Assembly: GCF_027887165.1 (NCBI RefSeq)
Contig: NC_077232.1
Location: forward strand, 5,396,928-5,460,927
From: Monodelphis domestica
Taxonomy: Eukaryota; Chordata; Mammalia; Didelphimorphia; Didelphidae
Direction: 5' to 3'
Length of the DNA: 64,000 bases
Under the pieces are notes generated by a model. It ran no database searches. It was not told the DNA's origin and was given only the letters and a program-made list of their open reading frames with translations. Shown in pieces: positions 34,700-47,319 of this stretch. Each line of letters starts with the position of its first letter. Within the stretch, counting starts at the first letter, position 1. The position numbers and the translations under genes are program-made.

Positions 34700-37375
34700 A
34701 TAGAAATTCTTGCCTCCTTCAATGTCAAGAAGAAAAAGACACCAAAGGCAGTTCCTTTCGTATGCAGACTAAAATTATGGTTCAGTGTTTCCCCAGTTAT
34801 TGCCTTTTTTTTTTCCTGGTTCTACAGTCAATTAAAAGACTTTTTGTCCTCACACAGTACCAGCCTTCAAAGTTCCTTGTGTTGGGTTGGACCCAAGCAT
34901 GCTCTGTATGACTCAGGAAGGGTGAATGTGGTCATGCTCTAAGGACTGGGTCCTCATTGGCCAGTCCCCCCCCCCCCATTACAAACATATCTAATTCCCT
35001 CGTAGTGTCATAGGTTTAGACTGGACAGGATATCAGAGTCCACTGAATCCAGCCCCTTCCATTCACAGACAGGGAAACTGAGCCTGGAGCAGTTAAGTGA
35101 CTGACTGCTCACACACGCAGATTAGAACTCGGGCCTTATATGGCTTTCAAAATCCTAATCAAAGGTGTCTGGCTCACCCTAACTGGAACCATCTGTCCTA
35201 TGTTTTCCCTCTGGGTCCTTTCCCCTCCTCCTGCAGGTCACTTGGAGCCAAGGGGCCCCCCTCCTCCCCACTTCAATGGAGACTTCTCAGAAAGGGCGAC
35301 TGGGGGTGGAGTGAGCACAAGGACTGGCCACAGGGGTAAAAGATCAGCAGGTGATTAGCTCTGGTGGAAAGGGCACCTGGCTTCCCGAGGACCCGTGGGA
35401 GTTGCCCGGTTACAGAGAGCTGGGCTCAGAACCTGCTGAACCAGATTCTGTCCAGGAAGAAGTCCAGTGCCTGGGTCGGCCACACGTTAACCCTTCGTGC
35501 TCTTTTGGCCGCCTTCAAAGGAAGGAAAGGGCCTTTAGAAAGGGGAAGTCGGATCAGGAGGACATCTGAAGGCAGGGGGAGCAATGACCCCAGGGAAGGC
35601 CGTTGGGTCCGACTCTCTGACCCCACTGGGGATTTTCTGGGCAAAGATGCTGAAGTGGTTCGCCACTTCCTTCTCCGGCTCATTTGTCAGAGGAGGAAAT
35701 CGAAGCGAACAGAGCTGGGCAGCTTTCTTCTCCCCCCGGGACTCAGTTTCCTCCTCTGTTAAAGGAGGGGGTTAGCCCAAGCAGTTTCTAAGGTTCACTC
35801 TGGCCCTGGCTCCGTGAGGGAGAAAGAGTATTTGCCTAGGGAGGTCTGTGTCGACATACGAGGAACTTGCCTGTCCACTTAGTGAAAGATTAGATCAAGC
35901 AGGCGCTCAACATTCATAAAGACGAGTGGGTCGGAGAGGACAAACACAGTGAAGTCCAGCCGTGCAGGAGCCAAAGCCCAGAGTGGGCTGAGGCCAAGGA
36001 GACAAGCCCCAGACGCCCAGAAAGAACCCTTCCCACCGAGGATGCTCCGGGCTGCCGAGCAGGACGGGGAGAAGGCTCTGGGCTCCTCTCAGCCACCCCG
36101 AATGCCCTTTGCCCTGGATGAGACAGAGATGGGAGTCGATAGCCAAGATAAGGAAGGAGGGAGGACCAACACACCCCCTGTCCTTGGCGAAGTCAAGTCA
36201 GCTGGCCTTGAAGAGCTCTGCGATTGCCGGTGACCTCGGAAAGACCCCGGAGGAGCGGAGACGGGCCCGGCCCGGCGCAGGGCAAAGAGCAGAAAAGAGG
36301 AACCAAAGAAGCACAGAGTCTGTCCCTCGAAGGCCGGTGAGCCGACTCTGATTTGTGGCAAAAGTGAACAACAGATGGTGTCCCAAGCCTGGAGAAGGGC
36401 ATCCTGGGCTCCAAAACCACCAGACACTTCCCAGCTTGGGCCCCTGGGCAAGGCCCTCGACCCCAATTTCTGCCCTGGATCCAACATTCAGCATCAGTTC
36501 TAGGAACGAAAGGGAGGGTTGAAACCCCCAAAGCAAAAGCAAACGCGGCTGCCTCTAGGAAGGGAAGTTAGGAGGGGCCGAGCACGGGGACCTTGGGCGA
36601 CGCAGGCTGTCTCTTGGTCTCGGGGCCCACCCAATGCATCCCCCCGGAGGGGCTGCGGCGTGTGGGCAGAGGGAGCCCATTGGGGGAGGGAGAGACGCCC
36701 TGTGACTGGGTCTGCTCAGCCTCCACATGGGGGACGAGGCTCTTTGGCTGCAGAGGCATCCCCGTGGGCTCCGTCCCTCCTTCATTCTCAGTGACTGAGG
36801 GAGGAATGGAGGCTCCGGAGGTCCAGAGGCCAGCATCAGGCCTTTGCGGGGCACTGAATGACCTCCGGGGGACACCTTCGGGACCCCAGTCCGGCGGTAG
36901 CTGGGTGGGAACTTAGTGGGACGAATAATATGGAAGGTGGCAGAGGGGAGACGAGGCCCCCCACACTGGGAGAAGGTGGGGACTTTGTTCTTGCTCTAGC
37001 CCGAAATGAAATGAAATGGTGTGAAAACCAGCACGTTACGCAGTCAGAGGGGCCCTCACAAGGGGGGCCAATGGGGGCTCCAGACACCCGCACTAGAGAT
37101 TCCTCAGACCTTCTGAGTGACTCCCTGGAACCCAAAAGGGTACATTCTCTGGCCCGCCTCTAGGAGAAAGAGCCAGATTAGCCGCCCTGCCAAAGAAATG
37201 GCGTGATGCGGCCATCCATCCAGTGAGGAAACATCTCCAGTTTTCATTAAGCAGACAAGGCCTGATTACTTCCTGTAATGGGATGGGAAGGCCATTCAGA
37301 ATGCCTGAGAGCCCCAATCCTTCTCTCCGGGGCTGTATAAAACCGGCAAACTAGGATATTTGAGCCTCTTCTGGC
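34700..37375. other. Intergenic DNA, no gene seen
   Basis: Has MIR-like pieces at about 35010-35150 (-) and 35735-35815 (+), and a long-type SINE piece at 35602-35730 (-). The remainder (about 35.8-37.3 kb) is GC-rich sequence with several open frames in conflicting directions and no recognisable product. Confidence 0.6.
35602..35730 (-). repeat. Long-type SINE fragment
   Basis: GTCCGACTCTCTGACCCCAC, GGCAAAGATGCTGAAGTGGT and CCACTTCCTTCTCCGGCTCA match the module that distinguishes the long SINE type, in minus orientation. Confidence 0.75.
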
Positions 37376-37377
37376 CA

Positions 37378-37553
37378 AAAAAGAGACAGACAGACAGACA
37401 GAGACAGAGAGACAGACAGAGACAGACAGAGACAGAGACAGAGAGACAGAGACAAAGAGAGACACAGACAGACAGAGACAGAGACAGAGAGAGACAGACA
37501 GAGAGAGAAACAGAGACAGAGAGAGAGGGGGGAGAGAGGGAGAGAGAGAGAGA
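37378..37553. repeat. (GACA)n/(GA)n simple repeat
   Basis: Tandem GACA, GAGACA and GA units for about 175 nt, interrupted only slightly. The reverse strand reads as TGTC/TC. Confidence 0.95.
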
Positions 37554-38627
37554 ACTGCTCTTGAAAAGGAATTTGGAGGGGTGCGGAGGGGGAGAAGGGC
37601 ACTTTGGCATCCTCAGTGGTTTCCTTCTTCCCTCTCCTGAACTGGAGAAGGGCCATTAGGAACAGAGGAGCACAAGGGAATTGAAAGTTTTCAGTGACAT
37701 CCTTAGGGGCAAAAGCTGCATCTCAGCAGCCAGAGACAGACCCAACATGATGAAAAAGAGAAGATTCCAGCCTCTATGAGAAGGCCAGCAGGAAAGCTAG
37801 GCTATCGCTATGGGAAACATCTCGTAGGGCTCCTGACACTGACCCAAGTTTCCAAGGCTTCCTTCTCCCTGAAGGATTGGGGGTTGTCTGTGATTCTGTG
37901 GCTCAAGAATTCCCACTGATGGGCTGCTGTGATTCTCAGTTGATATCAATTAGTTAAATTAATTAAATTAAATACTCTCCATCAGCATCTGTTATATGAA
38001 AATGGTTTCCATCTCCTTGCTCTTCTTTTCTTCCACTTTCCCCTGTTCTTCCTCTTTTTTGTCTTCTCCTGAGACCATCCAAGTAGAACAAAATTCTCTC
38101 CTATTTACCTTTCTCTGTGACATTTCCTAGATGTGTGACTTTGGATGAGTCACTTAATCATGTTTGCTTTAGTTTCCTCATCTATAAAATGATCTAGAGA
38201 AGGAAATGGCAACCCCAAATGGGGTCACAAAGAGCCATGATTGAACATGGTCCTAAAAGATATTAGGATTCTGAGAAAGTAATTGTTTCCTATTCCCCTA
38301 TCAGCATGTAAATAATTCATCCCTACACTTTCATTTCCAATAAACACACTGTTCCTTTCTAGGTTTCTCTTGGCTCCTAAATTACATTTCAGACACCTGC
38401 TCAAGTCTAGCCTTTTCATTAGTAAAACTTGGAAATCCTCAGTTCACTAAAAATCTGTTTTCCCCCCATAGGATTAGACTTAGTTTTTCTGGTTTGGTTA
38501 TACTTGGTTGCAAGAATTTATCTTTGGCTTTTTGAAATATTAAGTCCTAAAATCTCTTCTCTTTTCTGATGGTAGCTGCCAATCCTGTGTGAACCTTGTG
38601 GTGTTTATTTTTTGGTATTTGATATTT
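37554..38627. other. Intergenic DNA, AT-richer, no gene seen
   Basis: Contains a long-type SINE piece at about 38105-38250 (+, TGTGACTTTGGATGAGTCAC, AAATGGGGTCACAAAGAG). The rest shows no feature. Confidence 0.6.
38105..38250 (+). repeat. Long-type SINE 3' fragment
   Basis: TAGATGTGTGACTTTGGATG, TTTCCTCATCTATAAAATGA, GAAGGAAATGGCAACCCCAA and GGGTCACAAAGAGCC are in sense order. Confidence 0.75.
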
Positions 38628-39168
38628 GAACTCTCTCTCTCTGCCTCTCTGTCTCTCTCCCCCTCTCTGTCTCTCTCTCTCTCTCTGTCTGTCTCTGTCT
38701 CTCTCTCCCTCTCTCTCTCTCTGCCTCCCTCTCTCATTCTGTCTCTCCCTATCTCTCTTTCTCTCTGTCTGTCTCCCTCCCTCCCCCCTCCCTCTCTCTC
38801 TGCTTCTCTCTGTCTCCCTCTCTCTCCTCTGTCTCTGTCTCTCTCCTCTCTCTGTCTCTCTCTCCCTCTCTCTCCATCTCTGTCTGTCTGTCTCTCTGTG
38901 TGTGTCTCTCTGTCTCTCTCTCCCTCTCTCTGTCTCTGTCCCTCTCTGTCTCCCTCTCTCTCCTCTGTCTCTGTCTCTCTCTGTCTCTCCCTCTCTCCCT
39001 CCCTTTCTCTCTCTCCCTCTCTCTCTCCCTCTCTCCCTCTCTCTTTCTTTGTCTCTCCCTCTCCCTCTCTCTCCATCTCTGTCTGTCTGTCTCTCTGTGT
39101 GTGTCTCTCTGTCTCTCTCTCTCCCTCTCTCTGTCTCTCTCCCTCTCCCTCTCTCTCTGTCTTTCTCT
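38628..39168. repeat. (CTCTCTGT)n pyrimidine-rich simple repeat
   Basis: About 540 nt of CT, CTGT and CCCT units. Longer blocks recur (for example CATCTCTGTCTGTCTGTCTC near 38875 and again near 39075), showing internal duplication of about 200 nt. Ser/Leu-rich frames across it are artefacts. Confidence 0.95.
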
Positions 39169-40944
39169 TTTTAATAGAGTATTTTTTCTTGGAACTACTT
39201 GGAAGCTCTGAATTTGGGCTATAACCCTCCTTGGGATTTATTTGGGGATTTATTACAGGAAATGATCAATGTCTTTTTTCCCATTTTCAGTTTGCTCTCT
39301 GGTTCTAAGAGTCTGGGGCGGTTTTCATTGCTATTTTCTTGTTTTATAGATGTGGAAACCGAGGCCCTAAGAGCCCCGGTATCTGCCCAAGGCCACAAAG
39401 AAATTAAATAAGTGCTAGTTGTAGGAGACAATGTGGATAGAGTGCCATGCCAGGAGTCAGGAAGGCTTGTTCTCCTGAGTTCAAATCTGACCTCATCCAC
39501 TTTACTAGTTGGGTGCCCCTGGGCAGGGGTGTATGGGGTGCTCAGGGAGGGGTAATATCTCTGGTATGGAGGGCTTGTCGTGCCCTCTTAGGGCAGCTCT
39601 CCAGCCTCTGACCCTCACCTGACCCCCAGCTCTCACTGTGGCTCCCAGTAGCTGCTAGCATGCGGCAGCGGCTACACCCCGGGCAACGGCTTCAACAGGC
39701 TGGCCAAACCTTGTGAGGGTAGCCATCGGGTCGTCATCAACCCCTGGTGAACCAAGGCTTTGCTCACCCAGCATGTGAAGACTGCTTCGGCTGAACAGAC
39801 GGAAGAAACCAATAAGAAGGTTCAACGGCTGAGATGGCGACACAGCAAAGCACTGTGGAGTGCTTAGGGCATGTTGGAGCACAAAAGACAACACGGCCAT
39901 CCAATGCAGCTGAGGAAGTCTCCAGGTGTAATGACTCTTCGTGCCACTGGACCCAGGCTTCCAACGCCAGAGAGTGGGACTGTCTCTGTGCACCGACTTT
40001 TCCACTTAAATCTTCACACACAAGTGTCTGTGTGCACAAAAACGCACAAAGTCAATCGTCATCCTCGGTTACCGAGCCTGGGCAAGTCACTTCACCCTGT
40101 TAGCCTCAGCTTCATCCTGGTAAAATGAGCTGGAGAAAGGATGGGCAAATCCCTCCAGTATCCGTGCCCAGAAAAGCCCCAACAGGGTCATGAGGAGTAG
40201 GGCGTGACTGCAAAATGGACCACCAACGCTGGGACTCAAACCCAGGACTTGCACCCCCACCCCCACCCCCAGTGCTCTCTCCTGCCACCGCCACTGTGGC
40301 TTGTCCAGGAGCCAAAAGGCAGCTCCCGGGAAGGTGGAGAAAGTCTCCTTTCAAATAAAGCCTCCTCCATGCGGTCCAAAGGGAGTGGAAAAACCCCAGC
40401 AGGCCCTGGTGAAAGAGACTTTTCCAGGGCTTGGGGGAGGCTCTGCTTGGGGGAGAAGTTTATCAGCCAGGCCAGGCCCACCCAAAGGAGTTCTTCGCCC
40501 ACCCCACCCTGATGGGTTCGAATTCTGATCCTTTCTCTTACTGGCTGCTTCCGTGACTGCCAGTTAGTCACTGACCCCCTTTTGGGTTCAGATGCTGCTT
40601 CTGTGAGATGCCCAAGACACAATGAGCTGTGTATAAGCCGGGCTTGTCCGGGGTGGGGACGCGAATCTTGTAGCCAAGGAAAATATTCGAAATACACCCT
40701 TAAAAAGGCAAGAAGCCCAACAGTCTGCCCCGCACCCTAGAGTTCTACTGTCCTTTCCCAGAGGCACGTCCCATTTGTCCAGGGCATTCCCTCCCCCGGA
40801 GCCTTGGCCCGGCCTTGGGGGGCCCCTAAGAGACATTAAGCAGCGAAGCTTCCCAGTCAGCGGGCAGACAGAAGCCTTGCTGATTCCAAGGGAGGCACTC
40901 CAATCACTGCCCCCCACGGCCAGGTCCTTTGTCTCTGCTTTTCT
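39169..40944. other. Intergenic DNA with dispersed repeats, no gene seen
   Basis: A MIR-like minus piece (39335-39410), a SINE 5' piece (39428-39535, +, GAGTTCAAATCTGACCTCAT), an unnamed dispersed element (39640-40075) joined to a long-type SINE end (40075-40212), and a MIR-like plus piece (40503-40620) account for much of it. Confidence 0.6.
39640..40212 (+). repeat. Unnamed dispersed element joined to a long-type SINE end
   Basis: The right end (40075-40212) carries CCTGGGCAAGTCACTTCACC, AAAATGAGCTGGAGAAAGGA and CCAGAAAAGCCCCAACAGGG, the long-type SINE 3' module. The left part (about 39640-40074, containing GGAAGTCTCCAGGTGTAATG) is noncoding and looks like an interspersed element I cannot name. 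A compound or chimeric SINE is the best guess. Confidence 0.45.
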
Positions 40945-41305
<361 letters not shown>

Positions 41306-42094
41306 TCCAGATGAATCCTGTCATCATTTTTCTAGTTCCGTGATGGATGACGGGTTGTTTTGCAGCAAAGAGGGCCCTGGGGGACGGCTATGATGCTCGG
41401 CTGTTATTGTCATGGGGTCAGGCTCCTCCGGGCCTCTGCTCCTCTCGGGTGTGTCAGGGGCAAGCCCAGAAGGAGGCTATTCTGATGGATCAATGAAAAC
41501 TGGAGCTCCCGGAGTTCCTGAAGGAGCCATGAAAGTCATCTCTAGAGTAGGCCAGTCCTGTCCCTCCCCAGACTTCCCCAAGTCCCAACAGCCCAGAGAG
41601 ATTTTCCAGTAAGTCAAGACCTGAGCTGGAGGAGGACGTGGGGTCCTGTTCCTGTCCTTGCTGGCTGTGGCTGGCCTTGGTTGAGTCCTTGCCCCGCCCT
41701 CATCCGCCTCATAGAAAGAGCCAAATTTTGTCCTTGGGGCTCTGAGGTCCCCCGTCAAGAGAAGGACGGGGCATGCTGTGGGGAGTCTCAGGTGTGCAGA
41801 GCCCCTTCCACTGGAGGACTTGGCAGGCAGGAAATGAGGTAAGGTGCCAGCTGGACATGCCCTGCCTAAAGGACAGGGACACTGCCGAGCCAGCCTGCAG
41901 GGATGGGCAATTCCTCCCTTCCTGGAGGCTTCTTCTTTAGTCTTGCCTAGAGGCTGCCTCCCTGAACTCCTCACCTTCTCCTGTGCTGTAAGCTTCCTTC
42001 CTACAAAAATGGGCATGCTGACGGGGATCCTGCGGGAGCTGGGCCCCCCTGCTTTTCCCAGAAAAAGAATCACAGAGGGCTGAGGGCTGGAAGA

Positions 42095-42235
42095 GATTCT
42101 ATACGTATTGATTTTAGATCCAGAAGAGACCTTGGAGGTCATCAGGTCTAATCCTCCCTCTTTAAGAGAGGGGAAAACAGGCTCGTAGACAGGAAGGAAG
42201 CATCGTGCTCGAGGCTGCCCAGGTAGCAAGGAATA
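42095..42235 (-). repeat. MIR-like fragment
   Basis: AGACCTTGGAGGTCATCAGG, TCTAATCCTCCCTCTTTAAG and GGGGAAAACAGGCTCGTAGA give minus-strand CORE-SINE order. Confidence 0.6.
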
Positions 42236-42245
42236 AGAAGCAATT

Positions 42246-42448
42246 TGACGGGGCAGCTGGGTTGCTCATGGGATGGAGAGCCAGGCCGAGAGAAAGGAGG
42301 TCCTGGATTCAAATCTTGCCTCAGACATTTCCCAGCTGTGTGACCCTGGGCAAGTCACTTCACCCCCCCTACCTATCCCCTTACCACTCTCCTGCCTTGG
42401 GAACAATCCAAGCATTGTTGCTAAGATGGAGAAGCAGGGATTAAAAAA
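42246..42448 (+). repeat. Marsupial tRNA-related SINE, short type, full length
   Basis: GGGGCAGCTGGGTTGCTCAT, GGTCCTGGATTCAAATCTTG, TGTGACCCTGGGCAAGTCAC, CCTTACCACTCTCCTGCCTT and an A-rich end TTAAAAAAGG. Confidence 0.9.
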
Positions 42449-42744
42449 GGCAGCAAGTGAACTTAGACTCTCTAATGGTCTTCCTAGGGTCTAAGAGGCA
42501 TGACTGCCAGCCATGGTGACCATCCATGACCATCATCACCTCCGAGGGAAGCAATGTGGGTGATAGATTGACACGAGTCCAAGGAAATGGATGCTGGAAG
42601 GCCAATTTATTCTCACTGGTTGGGTTGAGCTCCCTACACAAGGGGCCAACTTGTCGCCCAGGCTATGGGGCTGGACCCCTTCCAAACGGCCCACTCCTCA
42701 CTATCTGGAATGATCCAGTCCCTCCACTGAGTTAGGTGCATTTC

Positions 42745-42950
42745 TTTTCTTTTTTTAACCCTCACCTTCCATCTTAGAATTAGTATTTTGTGTGGGTTCC
42801 AAGGCAGAAGAGCGGTGAAGGCTGGGCAATGGAGGTGAAGTGACTTGCCCAGGGTCACACAGCTGGGGAGTGGTTGAGGCCAAATTGGAACCCAGGACCT
42901 CCCATCTCTAGGCCTGGCTCTCCATCCACTGAGCTACCCAGCTACCCCCA
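42745..42950 (-). repeat. Marsupial tRNA-related SINE, short type, full length
   Basis: T-run, ACCTTCCATCTTAGAATTAG, AAGGCAGAAGAGCGGTGAAG, GTGACTTGCCCAGGGTCACA, CCACTGAGCTACCCAGCTAC. Opposite orientation to the copy 297 nt upstream. Confidence 0.9.
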
Positions 42951-45655
42951 TTAGATACATTTCAAATGGGCCTTTGAGTCAGCATTAGCATGGTCCATGC
43001 TCCAGTGAAGATAGGCATTGACTGTTCTAGGATTTTGCCTGAGCTCACTCATGTATAAGAATTCTTTTTTGGAGAACTGGACCCAGGATTTCCCCCATGT
43101 GGGGAAGCCTCAAGGAAGAATTTCCTCCTCAACCCTCCTAGGCCAGGGAACTCCATCCAGCCGGGACTACTTGTTTCTAGAGATGAGATTCAAACCCAGG
43201 TCTTCCTGACTGGCTTTCCACTGTGCCTTGTCCTCCTTCGTGTTCATACTTTTGGCAGTCTCACTCGGAGCTCCTAGCATCCTGTTCTTGGGCAGCATGG
43301 CCTTAAATAGGTCACCTTCCCTCTTCTTAGGGTCCCAGCTTCCTCCTTGTTAAAGCCACAGGTTTGTCTTGGATCCCTGGAGCCCAAGGGCCTGGGTTCC
43401 CTTCCCAGATGCCCCCATGACAGCTCAAGGGCTAGAACTTTCTCTCTCTAGGTCTTAATTCTTCCTCGGTTTCCCTCGATGGTCTCTAAGATCCGGGTAA
43501 AGGGGAGCCTGGGGAGACTCCCACCCTGGGGTCCTCCCTCCCTGAGCCTGGATTCTTTCCTTCCTTGTAAGCCGCCTCTTTCGCCACGAGTGCTTCCATA
43601 CCCTTGGCTACAGGGAGCCTGGAAGCCGCGTCATTCTTCATGTTACACGACCCGCTTTCATGGTGGCTTGAGATGACGTCTGCCACAGGAAACAGCTGCT
43701 GCCAACCTCTGCTGTCTCCACTGGAGAGGCGGCTCAGAATCATTCACTTAAGATGATTCTTTAGATAAAGATAAAGAAAGATCATAAAGATCCTACAATG
43801 ATAGGAAATGAGGCACGAATTCAATACGAGCCACTCGTGGTTTACCCCAATTCTACTCAAAAGTCCAAGAAATGAGGCTGTTCATGGCAGGTCTGGAAGA
43901 GGTCTTGGTGAGCCACTGGTCCAACCATTCATGGACAAGTGCCGACTGTGCTCTGATGTGCCAGCCTATGATTTCCCAGGGAGATCCGCCTGGCAGCTGC
44001 GTCTCCTGATCGCTCTCCGGGACATGGTCCGCCGCCGCCGCCACTCTGGTGTCCACGGGACGAGCTCTTCTGTTCTATCTGTCCTTCCAGGATCTTCCAT
44101 AGATAAGAAGCTGATTGGGCGCTCTATGGATAATGGGGGGTCCTCAGGAATGCCAGTTCAGTTGAAAAAACATTTATGAAGGTCCTATAACATGCCAGGC
44201 ACCGTGCTAAGCCCAGGGGGCTCGGATGGCATCTCTGCAAGGAAGCTGCTTCCAGGAGAGGAGGGGAGAGGAGGAAGGGGACCAAGTCCTTAGGGAGCAT
44301 CTCCCACACACCAGGGATCATAGTGCTAAATGCCCTATGAATGTCATCTCACCTAATTCCAAGGCTGACGTTCCAAAAGCCGCATCTGCTGCAGCCCAGC
44401 AATCTTGGGGGGTTTGGCGGCCCCTGAAGGTCTAGAGGGCTTCTCAGCATCCCAGCTCCAGAGCTCAGCACTGATGCCCTAAGGAGGAAGCAGAGACTTC
44501 GGAGAGTGCTCCTCGGGAATCCAGCCCAGCTGTAGCTCGTTTGTGCACAGTCATGCCATCTCTGAAGATGAACTCGGCGGAAAGTCTTCCCTCCATCAGC
44601 ACTGAGCCAAGATGTGAGGCAGTGAGGCCGGGAAGATGATACCTTCCAGGTGCCCTCGAAGCTACTATCCCTTCATAAAAGCCGATCCATGCTAAAGATG
44701 TAAAGGGAGCAGGTGGTGCTAGTCACTAGAACACGGCTAGTGGGGGCTCGAGCTAATAGTATGGAAGAGAGAGGCCTGGGGGCCCTGGGGCTCTGACACC
44801 CCGAATGCTCTATCCTGAGATGTCATAGAGACCCAGCGCTTTCAGCCCTAAAGATCTAGGGGGAAGGACTAGCCCGAGATATATGAAACCAGAAGAAGAG
44901 CCCAGGACAAGATCAAACCAGCCCCCTCGTCTCACTTCAAGGCACAGCAAGAAGCATACAGTCCCAATGCAGGAATTAAGGTTGGAAAAAATGAGTAAAT
45001 ACAAGAAACAATTATTGTAGATCTGGAGAGTCCCCAAGAGAAGGCCTAAATTCCTCCGAAACAACTGCAAGCAGTGATCAAAGGGAAAATGGTATATCCC
45101 CAAGGAAATCTCTTAATGAAACGAAGCAAGAGAAAACAAATAACTCTGGAGGAAAGAATTGGAAGGAGAATGAATAGCTTATAAGAGAAAATCATAAATT
45201 TTATTACCCAAGTGACAGATTTTCTGAAAACTAGAATAAATGAAAGTTATCAATAACTCCACACGAATACAAGAAATGGAAAGAACAAAATCAGGCCTGA
45301 AAAACAGAAGAAAATATAAAATATCTTTAACAACCAATGAGGAAAAATAATTTAAAGAATGACCGATTCCCTGAAAACTATGTTTTTGTTTTTGGTTTTT
45401 AATCTTGGTCATTATTGTAAGAAATTGTAAATCAAAAATCCCCGGTCCTATTGGAACCAAAGAGCAAAGTAAAAGTAGAAAAAAATTCACAGGTTACCTT
45501 CTCAAAGCAATCCCCAAAGGAAAAACCCCAGGAATGTCGGTCAAGATCTAGAGATCACACATACACACAGAAGAATGTCAGTCAAGATCCAGAGATTACA
45601 CCCACACCCACACCCCATTTACTAAGGAACCACAGTCATGATTACACAAGACCTG

Positions 45656-45838
45656 GCTTTTTTTTTTTCCCCAAACCCTTACCTTCTGTCTTAGAATATA
45701 TTGGGTCTAAGGCAGAAGAGCTATAAGAGCTAGGCAGCTGGGGGTAAGTGACCTGTCCAGAGTCACACAGCTAGGAAGTGTCTGAAGACAAATTTGAACT
45801 CAGCTCCTCCCATCTCTAGTCCTGGTGTTCTAAGCTGC
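45656..45838 (-). repeat. Marsupial tRNA-related SINE, short type
   Basis: T-run at its start, ACCTTCTGTCTTAGAATATA, TAAGTGACCTGTCCAGAGTC and CAAATTTGAACTCAGCTCCT. Confidence 0.8.
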
Positions 45839-46206
45839 CTTTTAAGAGATCATTAATACAACATTCCAAGAGACAAAATACATTGGCTCACAACCAAGAA
45901 TACTTTACCAAAAAAACTTAGCATAATGTGACATTTGGGGGGGAAATGGGTCTCTAAGAGAATAGAGGACTTTCAAGCATATCCATTGAAAAGACCAGAA
46001 CCAAGTAAGAATTTTGAAATAACAACATAAGAATTTGGAGAAACCTGGAATGATCAATATAATTGAGGAAGTAGGAAGGAATATATGATGATGCAAGGCT
46101 AACATTCTAATAAGGAGGGGGCCTTCATGTCTCCAGAAGGTACTAAGGAAGATAAAAAAGAAAAACTGTGGTTCTAGGAATGGATTAGTTCTGTTCTGAG
46201 GATTTT

Positions 46207-46366
46207 AAGAGGGGAAAGAGAAGGAATAGTAAGAGGAATGCACTTGTGCATTAAGAGGGGAAAGAGAAGGAATAGTAAGAGGAATGCACTTGTGCATTAA
46301 GAGGGGAAAGAGAAGGAATAGTAAGAGGAATTCACTTGTGCATTAAGAGGGGAAAGAGAAGGAAGA
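46207..46366 (+). repeat. 46-bp tandem repeat, about 3.5 copies
   Basis: Units starting AAGAGGGGAAAGAGAAGGAA begin at 46207, 46253, 46299 and 46345, exactly 46 bp apart. Copies 1 and 2 look identical, copy 3 has one visible change (GCACTT to TTCACTT region), and copy 4 is partial. Each full unit ends in the near-palindrome TGCACTTGTGCA. Confidence 0.95.
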
Positions 46367-46664
46367 AAGGGCTGCAACTTGGTATTTCTTAGAATTTGGG
46401 ATATGTAAGAATATTATGCAAACATTGAAGAAGGGGTGGGGAGACTTTGGGTATGAAATAAACCTTGTTCTGATCTGAAATGAACAAATGAGTTGAATAT
46501 ACACACATTTACACAACCAGTTTTGTGTAGAAATACATCAAATGCATCAGGGAAACAAATAGGGATAGAGAGGATAGGCTAAAAAGGAAGATAATAATAG
46601 GAAAAATAAACTTCCTTAGTCAGAATGAGAGATTAAAAGGAGAAAAGGATCAGACTCTGAGGGG

Positions 46665-47071
46665 AGTGCCCACTAATGGGGGAATAGCTAAACAAATTAG
46701 GACATATGAATGTAATGGAATATTATTGGGCTATAATGAAGGAATAAATGTATAGAATCTTGGGTAATAGGAACTGATATAAAGTGAAGTGATAAGAACC
46801 AGAGAAACAATTTATAACAGGACAACCACACTGTAAACAAAAGCAACTTTGAAATTTGGAATCAAATAACGATCCATCCTGCATCCAAAGGACTTACAGA
46901 GAAGGGTTGGGCACAAGGTACAGAAAGCCATATTCTTGGACGTGGCTTCTGGGGGATTTGCTTTGCTTGATTTTGATTATTTGTAACAAGGTTTTATCTT
47001 TTTTTTTTTGTCTTGGTTTTTACTGGAGAAGGCGTAGATTAGAGGGGAGGTTAGTAATGTTAAAAAAAAAA
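46665..47071 (+). mobile_element. Degenerate L1-like 3' end
   Basis: CCCACTAATGGGGGAATAGC followed by AAACAAATTAGGACATATGA, TGTAATGGAATATTATTGGG and AAGTGAAGTGATAAGAACCA matches the order of L1 ORF2 C-terminal and 3' UTR sequence (reading LNKLGHMNVMEYYWA), heavily decayed. It ends in an A-run of about 12 near 47060-47071. More decayed retroelement sequence may extend upstream to about 44.87 kb. Confidence 0.6.
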
Positions 47072-47319
47072 AAGATGGCTAATGAAATACGGTTCTTGAA
47101 ATATGCAGGAGAGAACCAAAAGTTCAGAGGGGAGCTCAGCCAAACACAGTAATTTGAAAACATGGCAAATGTCAGTCGTTGTAAAAAAGGCAATAAATGT
47201 GAAGTGAAAATTCAGTTTCATCAAAAATCAGCTTTTTATGTCCTGTATATGTTATGGAAGTATTGTTTTTGGCGTTTACGTTTAGAGAAAAGGAAAAATA
47301 CAAGAAAATATGGAAAAGG

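Larger units (their letters stand above)
41306..45650. other. Intergenic DNA with SINEs, no gene seen
   Basis: Contains a MIR-like piece (42095-42235, -), an inverted pair of short-type SINEs (42246-42448 + and 42745-42950 -) and, after about 44.87 kb, AT-rich sequence that looks like old retroelement debris. A frame at 41477-42229 (-) has no recognisable domain. Confidence 0.6.

Noticed and set aside
38540..39224. Frames of about 180-210 codons in both directions
   Set aside because: Produced by the (CTCTCTGT)n repeat.
44870..46640. Possible endogenous retrovirus or complete L1
   Set aside because: AT-rich and retroelement-like, but no LTR pair, integrase, protease or envelope motif could be read; only the 46.66-47.07 kb part is recognisable as L1-like.
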